From: Paenibacillus puerhi
GTDB lineage: Bacteria; Bacillota; Bacilli; Paenibacillales; NBRC-103111
NCBI RefSeq assembly: GCF_009846885.1
Contig: NZ_WUWM01000019.1
Span: forward strand, 1-64,000
Direction of reading: 5' to 3'
Length of the DNA stretch: 64,000 bases
Part shown: positions 42,486-50,128 of the stretch, in pieces
How the letters are laid out: each line of letters begins with the position of its first letter
Numbering within the stretch: the first letter of the stretch is position 1
Made by a program: the position numbers and the translations under genes
Notes under the pieces: generated by a model
What the model was told of the DNA's origin: nothing
Database searches by the model: none
What the model saw: the letters and a program-made list of their open reading frames with translations, nothing else

Positions 42486-42686
42486 TCAGTTTTCGCCCGG
42501 CTTGGCTTCCTGCTCCCGTTTTCTTCGTTGTCTGGCCTTGACAATGAAGCCCGAACCGATGAAGAAAAGGGAGACGATGGCGGCAAGCACGGCCATCCAG
42601 GGCCTGCCGGCCGCCATGAAGAAGCTGATAGCGGCAAGTAAAGCCGTGCCGAGCACGGCATATAGGAGTGCGAGCGGTTTGTTCAT
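42486..42686 (-). CDS. Small membrane protein (DUF5325/YlaF-like)
   Basis: A 66-aa protein with two hydrophobic helices (LALLYAVLGTALLAAISFFM and WMAVLAAIVSLFFIGSGFIV) and a basic tail KARQRRKREQE. It resembles the short YlaF/DUF5325 proteins of Bacillales; the assignment is from memory. ATG 42686 has AAGGAG, but at a rather long distance (about 13 bases). The function is unknown. Confidence 0.7.
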   Translation of the reverse strand: MNKPLALLYAVLGTALLAAISFFMAAGRPWMAVLAAIVSLFFIGSGFIVKARQRRKREQEAKPGEN

Positions 42687-42810
42687 AGCGGTTAGGTAGC
42701 TCCTTATTTTTATAAAGGATGTTCAAAAAATCGTCATTTGATGAAGCCATCCATACGTATTTTGAACTCGCTTATAACATTTGAAACTGAAAACTTTTTT
42801 TCAAAAGTGC

Positions 42811-42839
42811 GTATAGTTTGGCGCCCCCGGCACATAATA
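42811..42839 (+). promoter_or_regulatory. Sigma-G promoter of the second SASP gene
   Basis: GTATA at 42811-42815 (fits GNATR) and CATAATA at 42833-42839 (fits CATNNTA) are separated by 17 bases. Confidence 0.75.
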
Positions 42840-42896
42840 AGCTTGCAAGCTTGCAAATACATCAAAGACATTATCCAATCGAAAGGAGTGCTGAAC

Positions 42897-43124
42897 ATGG
42901 GTGCAGGTCAATCCCGCAGCAGCAACGCTCTGGTAGTCCCACAAGCTTCTCAGGCATTGGATCAATTGAAGTATGAGGTTGCTCAAGAGCTGGGCATTCA
43001 AATTCCTCAAGACGGTTACTACGGTTATATGGCGACTCGTGACACTGGAGCAATCGGTGGTCACATTACTCGTCGCCTGGTGCAAATCGCCGAGCAAGCG
43101 ATCGCTGGACAACAGTCCCGCTAA
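42897..43124 (+). CDS. Alpha/beta-type small acid-soluble spore protein
   Basis: This 75-aa SASP binds and protects spore DNA. It carries the same GPR site KYEVAQELG and the same GAIGGHITRRLVQIAEQ helix as the gene at 37255 and ends differently (AIAGQQSR). ATG 42897 follows AAAGGAG. It has a sigma-G promoter at 42811-42839 and its own terminator at 43146, so it is a forespore-expressed single gene. Confidence 0.95.
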   Translation: MGAGQSRSSNALVVPQASQALDQLKYEVAQELGIQIPQDGYYGYMATRDTGAIGGHITRRLVQIAEQAIAGQQSR

Positions 43125-43145
43125 TCGTTTGACCGGTCTTGCGGC

Positions 43146-43177
43146 AAAGCTCAGGGAGTTCGCTCCCTGGGCTTTTT
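43146..43177 (+). terminator. Intrinsic terminator of the second SASP gene
   Basis: A 13-bp stem (AAAGCTCAGGGAG with CTCCCTGGGCTTT) and TTCG loop is followed by TTCC. Confidence 0.85.
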
Positions 43178-43293
43178 CCTGTGAATTCGGCAGGGACCGC
43201 AGCAAAAGGCGGGCGCGAACGTCTCGCGCCGCACCTGTCCGCCTTTGCCGGCATAGCCCCGGGCTGCCGATTGCGATCCTATCGATCCAAGCC

Positions 43294-44277
43294 TCAGTTC
43301 AAGTCCACGCGAAGCTTTTTTTCCAGCTTCGAATCATTCATCCATCCGACATAAGAGTCGAGGGTCTCATACGATTTGTCCATCCTCAGTACGGCCACGA
43401 ACGGATATTGCTTACGGTGACGGTAGCGCACATCGGCCCAACGAACCTCATAGCCCCACGGGTGTTCCTTCATCTCCGCACAAGCGAAAGAGGTAAAATA
43501 CAGGAAGGAAGCAACGTTAGGATGCGATTTGGAGGCTTCGACCGCCGGGTGCTCATCACAGCGCACGTGATCGATCCATTGAATCCGGCCGCTCTTAAGC
43601 TCGCCCAGGCGGTAGGAACCGTCCTGCTTGAGCTTCACAATCTGCCAATTGTACAGATGAACCGTCGGTATAAGCGTGTATCGCTCTCCCGGGACGTGCT
43701 CGGGGTCCTGCAGATACAGCCTGGACTCCAGCCGGTAGTGGACCCAGGTGCGCCATACGTAATAGACCGCGATCACGCTGTACAGAACCGGGAAGATGAG
43801 CTGCGGAGGCAACGCGTGTACCGCCCAGAGAAAGACGGCGAGTACATGAGACAGAAAGATGAAAGGGTCGAAAATGTGAATGATGTTCCACGACACCCAG
43901 CGTTCCGAGAATGGGCGGACCGCTTGTGTCCCGTACGTGTTGAACAAATCGGTGAAAACGTGAAAGGCTACGGCGATAAACACCCACATCGTAACGTGCA
44001 GCATCGGCAAGCCGTCGAATATGAGGCCGAGCATGCCGGAAATGAGCGCGGTCCAAAGGAGCAGCGCAGGCAAAGAATGGGACTTTCCGCGATGGTTCTT
44101 GATATAGACGGCGTTGTTCTTTAGTCGGAGCAGCGTATCTGCATCGGGCGCCTGAGAACCGGCGACGGTCCCGATCAGGACAGCCGTGGCTACGGCGGGG
44201 TCTGAAGCAACGACAGGATCGATATAAGCGAGTCCCGCCAAGCCCAGCCCGATGACGAGATGGGTTCCGGTATCCAT
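43294..44277 (-). CDS. yfhP: YfhP-like membrane-bound metal-dependent hydrolase
   Basis: This 327-aa protein belongs to the DUF457/YdjM family. The N-terminal membrane half has the conserved polar motifs MDTGTHLVIG, GSQAPDADTL, RGKSHS and FHVFTDLFNTYGT, which hold the predicted metal ligands (His, Asp). The C-terminal half is soluble (VHLYNWQIVKLKQDGSY). It matches Bacillus subtilis YfhP in length. Related proteins are thought to be membrane phospholipase-C-like hydrolases; the role is unproven. ATG 44277 has AGGAGGTAAG upstream. Confidence 0.9.
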   Translation of the reverse strand: MDTGTHLVIGLGLAGLAYIDPVVASDPAVATAVLIGTVAGSQAPDADTLLRLKNNAVYIKNHRGKSHSLPALLLWTALISGMLGLIFDGLPMLHVTMWVFIAVAFHVFTDLFNTYGTQAVRPFSERWVSWNIIHIFDPFIFLSHVLAVFLWAVHALPPQLIFPVLYSVIAVYYVWRTWVHYRLESRLYLQDPEHVPGERYTLIPTVHLYNWQIVKLKQDGSYRLGELKSGRIQWIDHVRCDEHPAVEASKSHPNVASFLYFTSFACAEMKEHPWGYEVRWADVRYRHRKQYPFVAVLRMDKSYETLDSYVGWMNDSKLEKKLRVDLN

Positions 44278-44403
44278 GGACTTACCTCCTGGTCAAGCAT
44301 ATTTCTGCCAATCGTTATTTGCAGTCCATTACTAGTAGTGTATCATTTTCTTGAACAAAATAAAGCTTCATTAGAAACAAAATGCGCTAAAGGAGTGAAA
44401 AGA

Positions 44404-44709
44404 ATGTGTATCGTGTTCGCTGAGTATCGGATAGACGCTAACAGTCGTACTGATTATTTGACATGGGCGGCCCTTTTGAAACAGGAATATGAAAATCTGG
44501 AGATTTACGAGGGAACGGAGCAGCCGAATTTGTTCGTGGAGATTTGGAGCGGTTTGAGCGATGAAGCGTACGGAGAACTGAAAGCGGCCAGGATCGGCGA
44601 GTACGAAGCAGCGGGGAGCGAACAGTCTCCGGGAGGGTGGCGGACGATGGAGCGCTGGGTAGTCGGAGGCCGGGCTAAGATCCATATGTGGCAATTCAAA
44701 ACAATATGA
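44404..44709 (+). CDS. Small ferredoxin-like-fold protein, unknown
   Basis: A 101-aa soluble protein: CIVFAEYRIDANSRTDYLTW, then LFVEIWSGLSDEAYGELKAAR and MERWVVGGRAKIHMWQFK. The pattern (strand, helix, strand, helix, final strand) recalls the dimeric alpha-beta barrel of monooxygenase-like proteins, but there is no diagnostic motif. ATG 44404 follows AAAGGAGTG. It is divergent from yfhP with about 125 bases between. Confidence 0.72.
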   Translation: MCIVFAEYRIDANSRTDYLTWAALLKQEYENLEIYEGTEQPNLFVEIWSGLSDEAYGELKAARIGEYEAAGSEQSPGGWRTMERWVVGGRAKIHMWQFKTI

Positions 44710-44872
44710 CTGTCCACGTGTGGGGTTACCCTTCACCTGCCATTGACGACATCGTATTCGGAATGAAACGGGTTGGTGCCGAAGGCGATCCCTTCGCCAG
44801 CGTCTTTCGGGCTTGTCCAACCCGGCCTTCTGTCTTCCTCTGGGGGGCTTGTCAGCTTATGTACGTAGGTGT

Positions 44873-44910
44873 AGGCCCCTAACCTTCTTGTAGACGGTCA
44901 GGGGCCTTGG
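44873..44910 (+). terminator. Hairpin in the 44710-45035 spacer
   Basis: A perfect 8-bp stem AGGCCCCT/AGGGGCCT with a loop of about 19 bases; only TTGG follows, so termination strength is low. I see no gene in this spacer. Confidence 0.4.
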
Positions 44911-45035
44911 CGGCAGACGGCTCAAGCACCCGTCTGCTGGCAGGATTCGGCTCGGAGGACGACCCTACTAGGGAAGGGACGGTTTTGGAGTTCGCCGGCA
45001 TGCAGGGAAGCCGGTACTTTCAGTATGTGAGGGGC

Positions 45036-45503
45036 TTACCGGCCGGTTATTGCTGCCGCTCCGTATGGATACGCGTACTGAAGTTCCTCATCGAACGTGA
45101 TGTAGTCCAGGTTGACCATCAGGAGCAAGATCCTCATGCCTGTCTGGGGATCGCTGATGATGATGTGGTCGCGACCCGCTGCTTCCAGGCGGCCCTTGAA
45201 AATTTTGGCATTCCATTGCGAATTGTTTTCGTACGTCATGTAAAGGGTTGCCACTTTGCCCAGATTCAACCGCAGAATGTTCTCGATGAACGATTGTTCG
45301 ATCGGGAGCATGCCTGGAGTCGTCGTACCGGCCGGACCGGAAGGGCCCGCAGGCGGATTCATGACGGCGCCGAAGGGCGTCATGGGGGAGCCGCCGGGAA
45401 ATGGCGGGGGGGTCGGACCGGCTAAACCCATACCGGCTTGGCCCTGCGAATAAACGGGGTGCCCGAACGGGGCGGCATTCGATTTGAAATGCTGATTGTA
45501 CAT
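45036..45503 (-). CDS. gerQ: Spore coat protein GerQ
   Basis: This 155-aa protein has a Pro/Gly-rich N-terminus (residues 1-65) and the GerQ core: LPIEQSFIENILRLNLGKVATLYMTYENN, GRLEAAGRDHIIISDPQTGMRILLLMVNLDYITFDE. In Bacillus subtilis GerQ is a coat protein cross-linked by transglutaminase Tgl and needed to place the cortex-lytic enzyme CwlJ. ATG 45503 has AGGAGG upstream. No cwlJ gene is next to it in this window. Confidence 0.93.
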   Translation of the reverse strand: MYNQHFKSNAAPFGHPVYSQGQAGMGLAGPTPPPFPGGSPMTPFGAVMNPPAGPSGPAGTTTPGMLPIEQSFIENILRLNLGKVATLYMTYENNSQWNAKIFKGRLEAAGRDHIIISDPQTGMRILLLMVNLDYITFDEELQYAYPYGAAAITGR

Positions 45504-45643
45504 GGCTCTTTAAAACCTCCTTCTCAAGATGAAACTTAAAGCTCGTCGTGGGATGGGCGTTTGCACACCATTTATTGTATGACGCCTATGGGCGATTATT
45601 GACGGGTGCAGGTTGATTTTTTTGATAAGCGTCAAAGCGAAGC

Positions 45644-45677
45644 AAAAACACGCAGGCCAGGCGGCCTGCGTGTTTTT
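45644..45677. terminator. Bidirectional terminator near the aldo-keto reductase gene
   Basis: A 15-bp arm AAAAACACGCAGGCC pairs with GGCCTGCGTGTTTTT, so both strands get a T tract. Confidence 0.9.
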
Positions 45678-45694
45678 GGCAATTATGGTATAGG

Positions 45695-46528
45695 TTAAAA
45701 GTTGAAGTTGTCCGGGTTGGAGCCGAAGCGTTTATTCGCATTCAGCTGGTCCAATCGCGCCAGATCCTCGTCCGACAGGGAGAAGTCGAAGATGTCGGCG
45801 TTCTCCTGAATGCGTGAAGCTGTGACGGACTTCGGAATGACGACGACTCCTTGCTGCAGGTCCCACCGGAGAATGATCTGCGCCGGGGATTTACCATACT
45901 TGGCCGCCAGTTCCGTAAGCAGCGGGAGATCGAGATTACCTTGCATCAGAGGGCTCCAGGCTTCCAGCTGAATCTGGTGGGAGCGGCAATATTCGCGCAG
46001 TTCGCGCTGCTGAAGCAGCGGGTGAAGCTCGACTTGATCGACGGTGGGAACAACGCCGCTGTCCTCGATGATATCTTGCAGATGGTGGGCATGGAAGTTA
46101 CTCACGCCAATGGCGCGCACATAGCCTTCCTTCTGCAGCTTGATCAAGGCTTTCCACGTTTCTTTATACTTATCTTTAACAGGCCAATGGATCAGGTAGA
46201 GATCGATGGTATCGACCAGCAGCTTCTTGCGGCTTTCCTCAAAAGCGAGGAGAGTCTGCTCAAAGCCTTGATCTCCATTCCAGACCTTCGTTGTAAGGAA
46301 GATTTCGTCCCGCGGGATGCCGCTTTGCCGAATGGCCTCGCCTACGCCCGCTTCGTTGCCATAGATGGCGGCCGTATCGATCGAACGGTAACCGGCCTTT
46401 AAAGCCTCCGTTACCGCATGAATAACCTCATCTCCGTCCTTGGTCTTCCAGACGCCGAGTCCAAGCCATGGCATGTTAACGCCATTGTGAAGCTTTACCG
46501 TATCCCGGATGTGTGCAATGGATGTCAT
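45695..46528 (-). CDS. Aldo/keto reductase, YvgN/YtbE type
   Basis: This 277-aa NADPH-dependent reductase has the (beta/alpha)8 pattern: GVNMPWLGLGVWK, GYRSIDTAAIYGNEAGVG (catalytic Asp and Tyr), FLTTKVWN (Lys), LYLIHWPV (His), GVSNF and the NADP loop IPKSVTASRIQENADIFDF. It reduces aldehydes and ketoaldehydes such as methylglyoxal, the role known for Bacillus subtilis YvgN. A sigma-A promoter lies upstream on the same strand (46585-46613), and the bidirectional terminator at 45644 closes the gene. Confidence 0.93.
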   Translation of the reverse strand: MTSIAHIRDTVKLHNGVNMPWLGLGVWKTKDGDEVIHAVTEALKAGYRSIDTAAIYGNEAGVGEAIRQSGIPRDEIFLTTKVWNGDQGFEQTLLAFEESRKKLLVDTIDLYLIHWPVKDKYKETWKALIKLQKEGYVRAIGVSNFHAHHLQDIIEDSGVVPTVDQVELHPLLQQRELREYCRSHQIQLEAWSPLMQGNLDLPLLTELAAKYGKSPAQIILRWDLQQGVVVIPKSVTASRIQENADIFDFSLSDEDLARLDQLNANKRFGSNPDNFNF

Positions 46529-46584
46529 GGATAGCTTGCTCCCTTCTCAATATCGGTAATTGCTAAGTTTAGACTGCCTTATTT

Positions 46585-46613
46585 ATGATAACACAACAGA
46601 GGAATTCTTCCAA
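46585..46613 (-). promoter_or_regulatory. Sigma-A promoter of the aldo/keto reductase gene
   Basis: On the minus strand TTGGAA (46608-46613) and TATCAT (46585-46590) are 17 bases apart. Confidence 0.65.
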
Positions 46614-46763
46614 AAGGAGGGCAAAGCCTGAGGAGAGGACAGACTTTGTGCTGGCTGCGGCTAGTTGGATGAGAGCAGATCCCGCTTAGCTCCCTGAGCT
46701 TTTCGTCCTCCCGCAGGAAGCTCGAGGGGTTTCGACAATATTTTGAACTCTGGCGCCTGTTTG

Positions 46764-46792
46764 TTGTCAAACGATCTTGGGGTTGATATGAT
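46764..46792 (+). promoter_or_regulatory. Sigma-A promoter of ctaB
   Basis: TTGTCA (46764-46769) and TATGAT (46787-46792) are 17 bases apart, 74 bases before the start codon. Nothing else is seen in the 46529-46866 gap except the divergent promoter. Confidence 0.72.
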
Positions 46793-46866
46793 AAAGAAGC
46801 ATGGAATGCAAGTGAAGAACATCACAAGCTTGGCGCAGATGATTTTCACACAAGGAGGTTCTCGAG

Positions 46867-47796
46867 GTGAAGGAACAGGCTGGCCTGGAGCTGCACACGG
46901 AAGCGGCCGCTGCGGCGGAAACGACGGTAAGCTCGACGGCAAGTTTTAAAGACTTTTATCAGTTGACCAAGCCCGGTATTATTTTTTCTAACTCTCTTAC
47001 CGCCCTCGGCGGATTCTGGGTGGCGTCCGGATGGGAGATTAGCTGGCTGAAGCTGATCTTTACCCTGCTCGGTACGGCGCTCGTTATGGCTTCGGGAACG
47101 GTATTGAATAATTATTTGGACCGCGACATGGATGCGAAGATGGAGCGTACGAAGGATCGGGCGCTTGTCAGCGGTATCATCTCTCCCCAGACGGTGCTGT
47201 GGTACGGGATCGCTCTTGGAATAGCCGGTCTTTCGGTGCTGTGGTTTTTGGTGCAAAGTCCGCTGGCTACCTTGCTGGGACTGATCGGGCTTTTTGCGTA
47301 TGTATGGATCTATACCGCATGGTTCAAGCGCACCTCGGTTTGGAGTACGTTCGTGGGCAGCTTCTCGGGAGCGATGCCGCCCGTCATCGGTTATTGTGCC
47401 GTGACCCAGAATTTTGATATGGGCGCTGTTATTTTATTTCTTATTTTATTCTTATGGCAGCCGCCTCACTTCTGGGCATTGGGCATCCGCCGGATGGAGG
47501 AATACCGGGCTGCCGGCTTCCCGCTGCTGCCGGTCGTACGGGGCACTTACGTCACGAAGATGGCGATGGTCCGCTATGTCGTCCTGATCGTTCCGGTTTC
47601 CCTGCTGCTTTACGTCTATGATTATGTAGGCGAGCTTTATTTCTTCGCTGCGGTGGCGATGGGCCTGTACTGGGCATTTGTCTGTCTCAAGGGCTTTAAA
47701 GCCGAGGATGAGATGAAGTGGGCTAAGCGCATGTTCATTATTTCGGTGAATTACTTGACCCTGCTCTTTATTATCATGATGATCAGTACGACCTGA
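46867..47796 (+). CDS. ctaB: Protoheme IX farnesyltransferase
   Basis: This 309-aa membrane enzyme attaches the farnesyl group to heme B, giving heme O for cytochrome oxidase. The prenyl-diphosphate site is NNYLDRDMDAKMERTKDR near residues 79-96. The conserved loop reads WSTFVGSFSGAMPPVIGYCAVT, followed by WQPPHFWALGIRRMEEYRAAGFPLLP. About nine membrane segments are visible. GTG 46867 follows AAGGAGG. A sco-type gene follows, which fits cytochrome oxidase assembly. Confidence 0.95.
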   Translation: MKEQAGLELHTEAAAAAETTVSSTASFKDFYQLTKPGIIFSNSLTALGGFWVASGWEISWLKLIFTLLGTALVMASGTVLNNYLDRDMDAKMERTKDRALVSGIISPQTVLWYGIALGIAGLSVLWFLVQSPLATLLGLIGLFAYVWIYTAWFKRTSVWSTFVGSFSGAMPPVIGYCAVTQNFDMGAVILFLILFLWQPPHFWALGIRRMEEYRAAGFPLLPVVRGTYVTKMAMVRYVVLIVPVSLLLYVYDYVGELYFFAAVAMGLYWAFVCLKGFKAEDEMKWAKRMFIISVNYLTLLFIIMMISTT

Positions 47797-47849
47797 TCCA
47801 AGCCGAGCGTAGGCTAAAGAAGATAGGGAAGATAAGGTCATCATCTTAT

Positions 47850-47886
47850 AAACCCCGGTGCGCCCAGGCGCCCCGGGATTTATTTA
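47850..47886 (+). terminator. Intrinsic terminator of ctaB
   Basis: An imperfect stem AAACCCCGG-T-GCGC with GCGC-C-CCGGGATTT is followed by ATTT. Confidence 0.55.
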
Positions 47887-47914
47887 TGAATGAAAACGAT
47901 GAAGGGGGATCGTG

Positions 47915-48529
47915 ATGCCTAACAAAGCGTTCAAAACCATAGTTACGGTACTGCTTGTCGGTTTGATTGGCGCATTTGGCTACATGCTGTGGCAGGGCCA
48001 GTCGCAAGGCGAGAAGATGGGTGTTCTTCAAAAAGCGCCGGACTTCAAATTGCAAAATCTCGATGGCAAGGAGGTCACGCTGGCAGATACGGCAGGCAAG
48101 GCAAAGCTTGTTTATTTCTTTTTCTCCACTTGTCCCGATGTTTGTCCGCCGTCGACCTACACCTTGTCCAAAATTCAAAACGAATTGATCAAAGAGGGCG
48201 TATTCGGCACCAAGACAGCGCTGATGTCCATAACGTTCGATCCGACCAAGGATACGACAGAAAGACTGAAGGAGTTCTCAAGCCGCTATAATCCGGATTA
48301 TAAGAACTGGTATTTCCTGAGGGGCGACGAGAAGGAAACCGTCGAGCTTGCGCGCAAATTCGGGGTGCTGGTCGAGAAGGATACGAAGAATGATTCGTGG
48401 ACGCATTCCAACCTGTTCCTGCTCGTAGACGGCAAGGGTGATTTGCGAACTTATTACAGTGCGCACGACGAAAATCTGGATGTGCAGAAGGTTGCAGCCG
48501 ATCTTATCAAAATCAGCAAGGAAAAATAA
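47915..48529 (+). CDS. SCO1/SenC-family copper chaperone
   Basis: This 204-aa protein has an N-terminal membrane anchor (residues 6-26) and a thioredoxin-like domain outside the cell. The copper site is STCPDVCPPS (Cys-x3-Cys) and His in THSNLFLLV. Sco proteins deliver copper to the CuA site of cytochrome c oxidase, in keeping with ctaB just upstream (Bacillus subtilis homologue: YpmQ/BsSco). ATG 47915 is preferred over the GTG three bases earlier, because the GGGGGAT site is too near the latter. Confidence 0.93.
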   Translation: MPNKAFKTIVTVLLVGLIGAFGYMLWQGQSQGEKMGVLQKAPDFKLQNLDGKEVTLADTAGKAKLVYFFFSTCPDVCPPSTYTLSKIQNELIKEGVFGTKTALMSITFDPTKDTTERLKEFSSRYNPDYKNWYFLRGDEKETVELARKFGVLVEKDTKNDSWTHSNLFLLVDGKGDLRTYYSAHDENLDVQKVAADLIKISKEK

Positions 48530-48592
48530 TGCGGGCGCGGCTGCCGACTCCAAGGATGGCCGCGCTTACAGAAGACGGAGGCTTAACCCGTC

Positions 48593-49516
48593 ATGGGCGT
48601 GTTCTCTCATATCCTGCTAAATAATGTGATTCCCTTAACCGTTATGATTGCGCTCGGCGTTATCCTGTACCGTGCGTTTCAGCTCGATATCCGAACGTTG
48701 TCGAAGCTGAATTTTTATTTGTTTTCCCCGGCAGTCGTGTTCAAGATGCTCTATGAGTCAACGCTTTCACTAGCCGTATTGGGCCAGACGCTATTGTTCT
48801 TCGTGGTGTTCTTTATAGCCATGTTTATCCTGATGGAAATCGTTATCCGCCTGCGCAGATACAAGGACGGCATGATACCGGCGATGCGCAATAGCGTGAT
48901 CTTCTACAACAGCGCGAATTATGCGATTCCGCTGAACCAGCTCGTTTTTGTAGGGGATGCCTTTACGTTGTCGATTCAGATTATCATCATGATGATGCAG
49001 AGCCTGCTGCCTAATACATACGGCATCTACTCGGTAAATGCGAAGAAGAATGAGTTCAAAAAAACGATGCGCACGATTTTGTCGATGCCGGTCATTTATG
49101 TTATCCCTATCGCATTTCTGCTTAGGTGGCTGGCGGTACCGATCCCCGGCCCGATCTACACGCCTATCAATTATATATCCAATGCCTTTATCGCGACCGC
49201 GCTGCTGACCCTTGGCGTCCAGCTGGGCAGTATGAAATGGAGATTAATGTTCTCCGATGTGATGCTGTCGAACGTGCTGCGGCTTTGCGTCGGTCCGGCC
49301 GTAGGGTTTGCTATTGTGCTGCTCCTTGGAATCGAAGGAGTGATGGCCCAGGCACTGGTATTGTCTTGTGCAGTGCCAACATCGCTGAGCAGCGTTTTAC
49401 TTGCGGTCGAATATGACAATGAGCCTGAATTTTCGTCTCAAGTGGTGTTCTCATCTACGATTTTTAGCATATTTACAGTTACGATGGTTATCTATCTCAT
49501 TCAATTTATCGGCTAA
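48593..49516 (+). CDS. AEC (auxin efflux carrier) family transporter
   Basis: This 307-aa membrane protein has about ten helices. Family signs are NFYLFSPAVVFKMLYES, NSANYAIPLNQLVFVGDAF, TPINYISNAFIATALLTLGVQLG and the C-terminal SCAVPTSLSSVLLAVEYDNEPEFSSQVVFSSTIFS. AEC proteins export or exchange carboxylates; the substrate is unknown. ATG 48593 is 63 bases after the sco gene, so co-transcription is possible. Confidence 0.88.
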   Translation: MGVFSHILLNNVIPLTVMIALGVILYRAFQLDIRTLSKLNFYLFSPAVVFKMLYESTLSLAVLGQTLLFFVVFFIAMFILMEIVIRLRRYKDGMIPAMRNSVIFYNSANYAIPLNQLVFVGDAFTLSIQIIIMMMQSLLPNTYGIYSVNAKKNEFKKTMRTILSMPVIYVIPIAFLLRWLAVPIPGPIYTPINYISNAFIATALLTLGVQLGSMKWRLMFSDVMLSNVLRLCVGPAVGFAIVLLLGIEGVMAQALVLSCAVPTSLSSVLLAVEYDNEPEFSSQVVFSSTIFSIFTVTMVIYLIQFIG

Positions 49517-49550
49517 CGCCAGTCGTATGTTTCTAAGGATAGCTTCGGAA

Positions 49551-49901
49551 TTATAAGGTCGGGAGGACGGGAGGATAAACGATGTAGTCCTCCAACCCGG
49601 CCTTTTCGAGCTGTTGAATCAGATACTCGTCGGGTGTTCCCTCGACGCCCGCATAGCCGCGGCGTGTATAGATTTGCTCAGCGTCAGGAAAAGTATCGCG
49701 CAGAATAGCGCGAATTTTTTTGCCGGAAGAATCATTATCGGTGAATAGATAGGTTTCGCGGTCATGGACTGCTTTCTTGATGGACTCCAGTCTGGCCGTA
49801 TTCAAAGAGCCATAGGTGCAAACAAGCAGAACATCCTCCGTAAGCAGCCGCTTCAACCGGCTTTTGTCGTTTTTTCCTTCGACAATGATGGCTATCTCCA
49901 T
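49551..49901 (-). CDS. Toprim-domain protein, YusF-like
   Basis: This 116-aa protein is one toprim domain: IAIIVEGKNDKSRLKRLL with the catalytic Glu at residue 8, and FTDNDSSGKKIRAIL with the DxD pair near residues 54-56, then EYLIQQLEKAGL. Stand-alone toprim proteins such as B. subtilis YusF resemble RNase M5 but lack its extra domain. A nuclease role on RNA or DNA is an inference. ATG 49901 ends a convergent arrangement with the AEC gene. Confidence 0.88.
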   Translation of the reverse strand: MEIAIIVEGKNDKSRLKRLLTEDVLLVCTYGSLNTARLESIKKAVHDRETYLFTDNDSSGKKIRAILRDTFPDAEQIYTRRGYAGVEGTPDEYLIQQLEKAGLEDYIVYPPVLPTL

Positions 49902-50064
49902 GCAAGATCCCTCGCATTCCGTACGATTATTAGTTGTATCTAGTTGTAGTATATCCCCTTCTGATGTCTAAACCAATCCGGAAGTGCTTGTATTTCCCAG
50001 GAAATTGTCGAAGCTGTCTCATTCGCAGGGGCTACCCATGTCGATATTCGAGCCCTGAGTAGAA

Positions 50065-50099
50065 ATAACCCCGCGCATCCTTAGGATGCACGGGGTTAG
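50065..50099 (-). terminator. Intrinsic terminator of the SLH protein gene
   Basis: A stem AACCCCG-CGC-ATCCT with AGGAT-GCA-CGGGGTT is followed on the minus strand by ATTTCT. Confidence 0.75.
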
Positions 50100-50128
50100 G
50101 GGAGCCATTATGACTGGCTCACTTGTTA

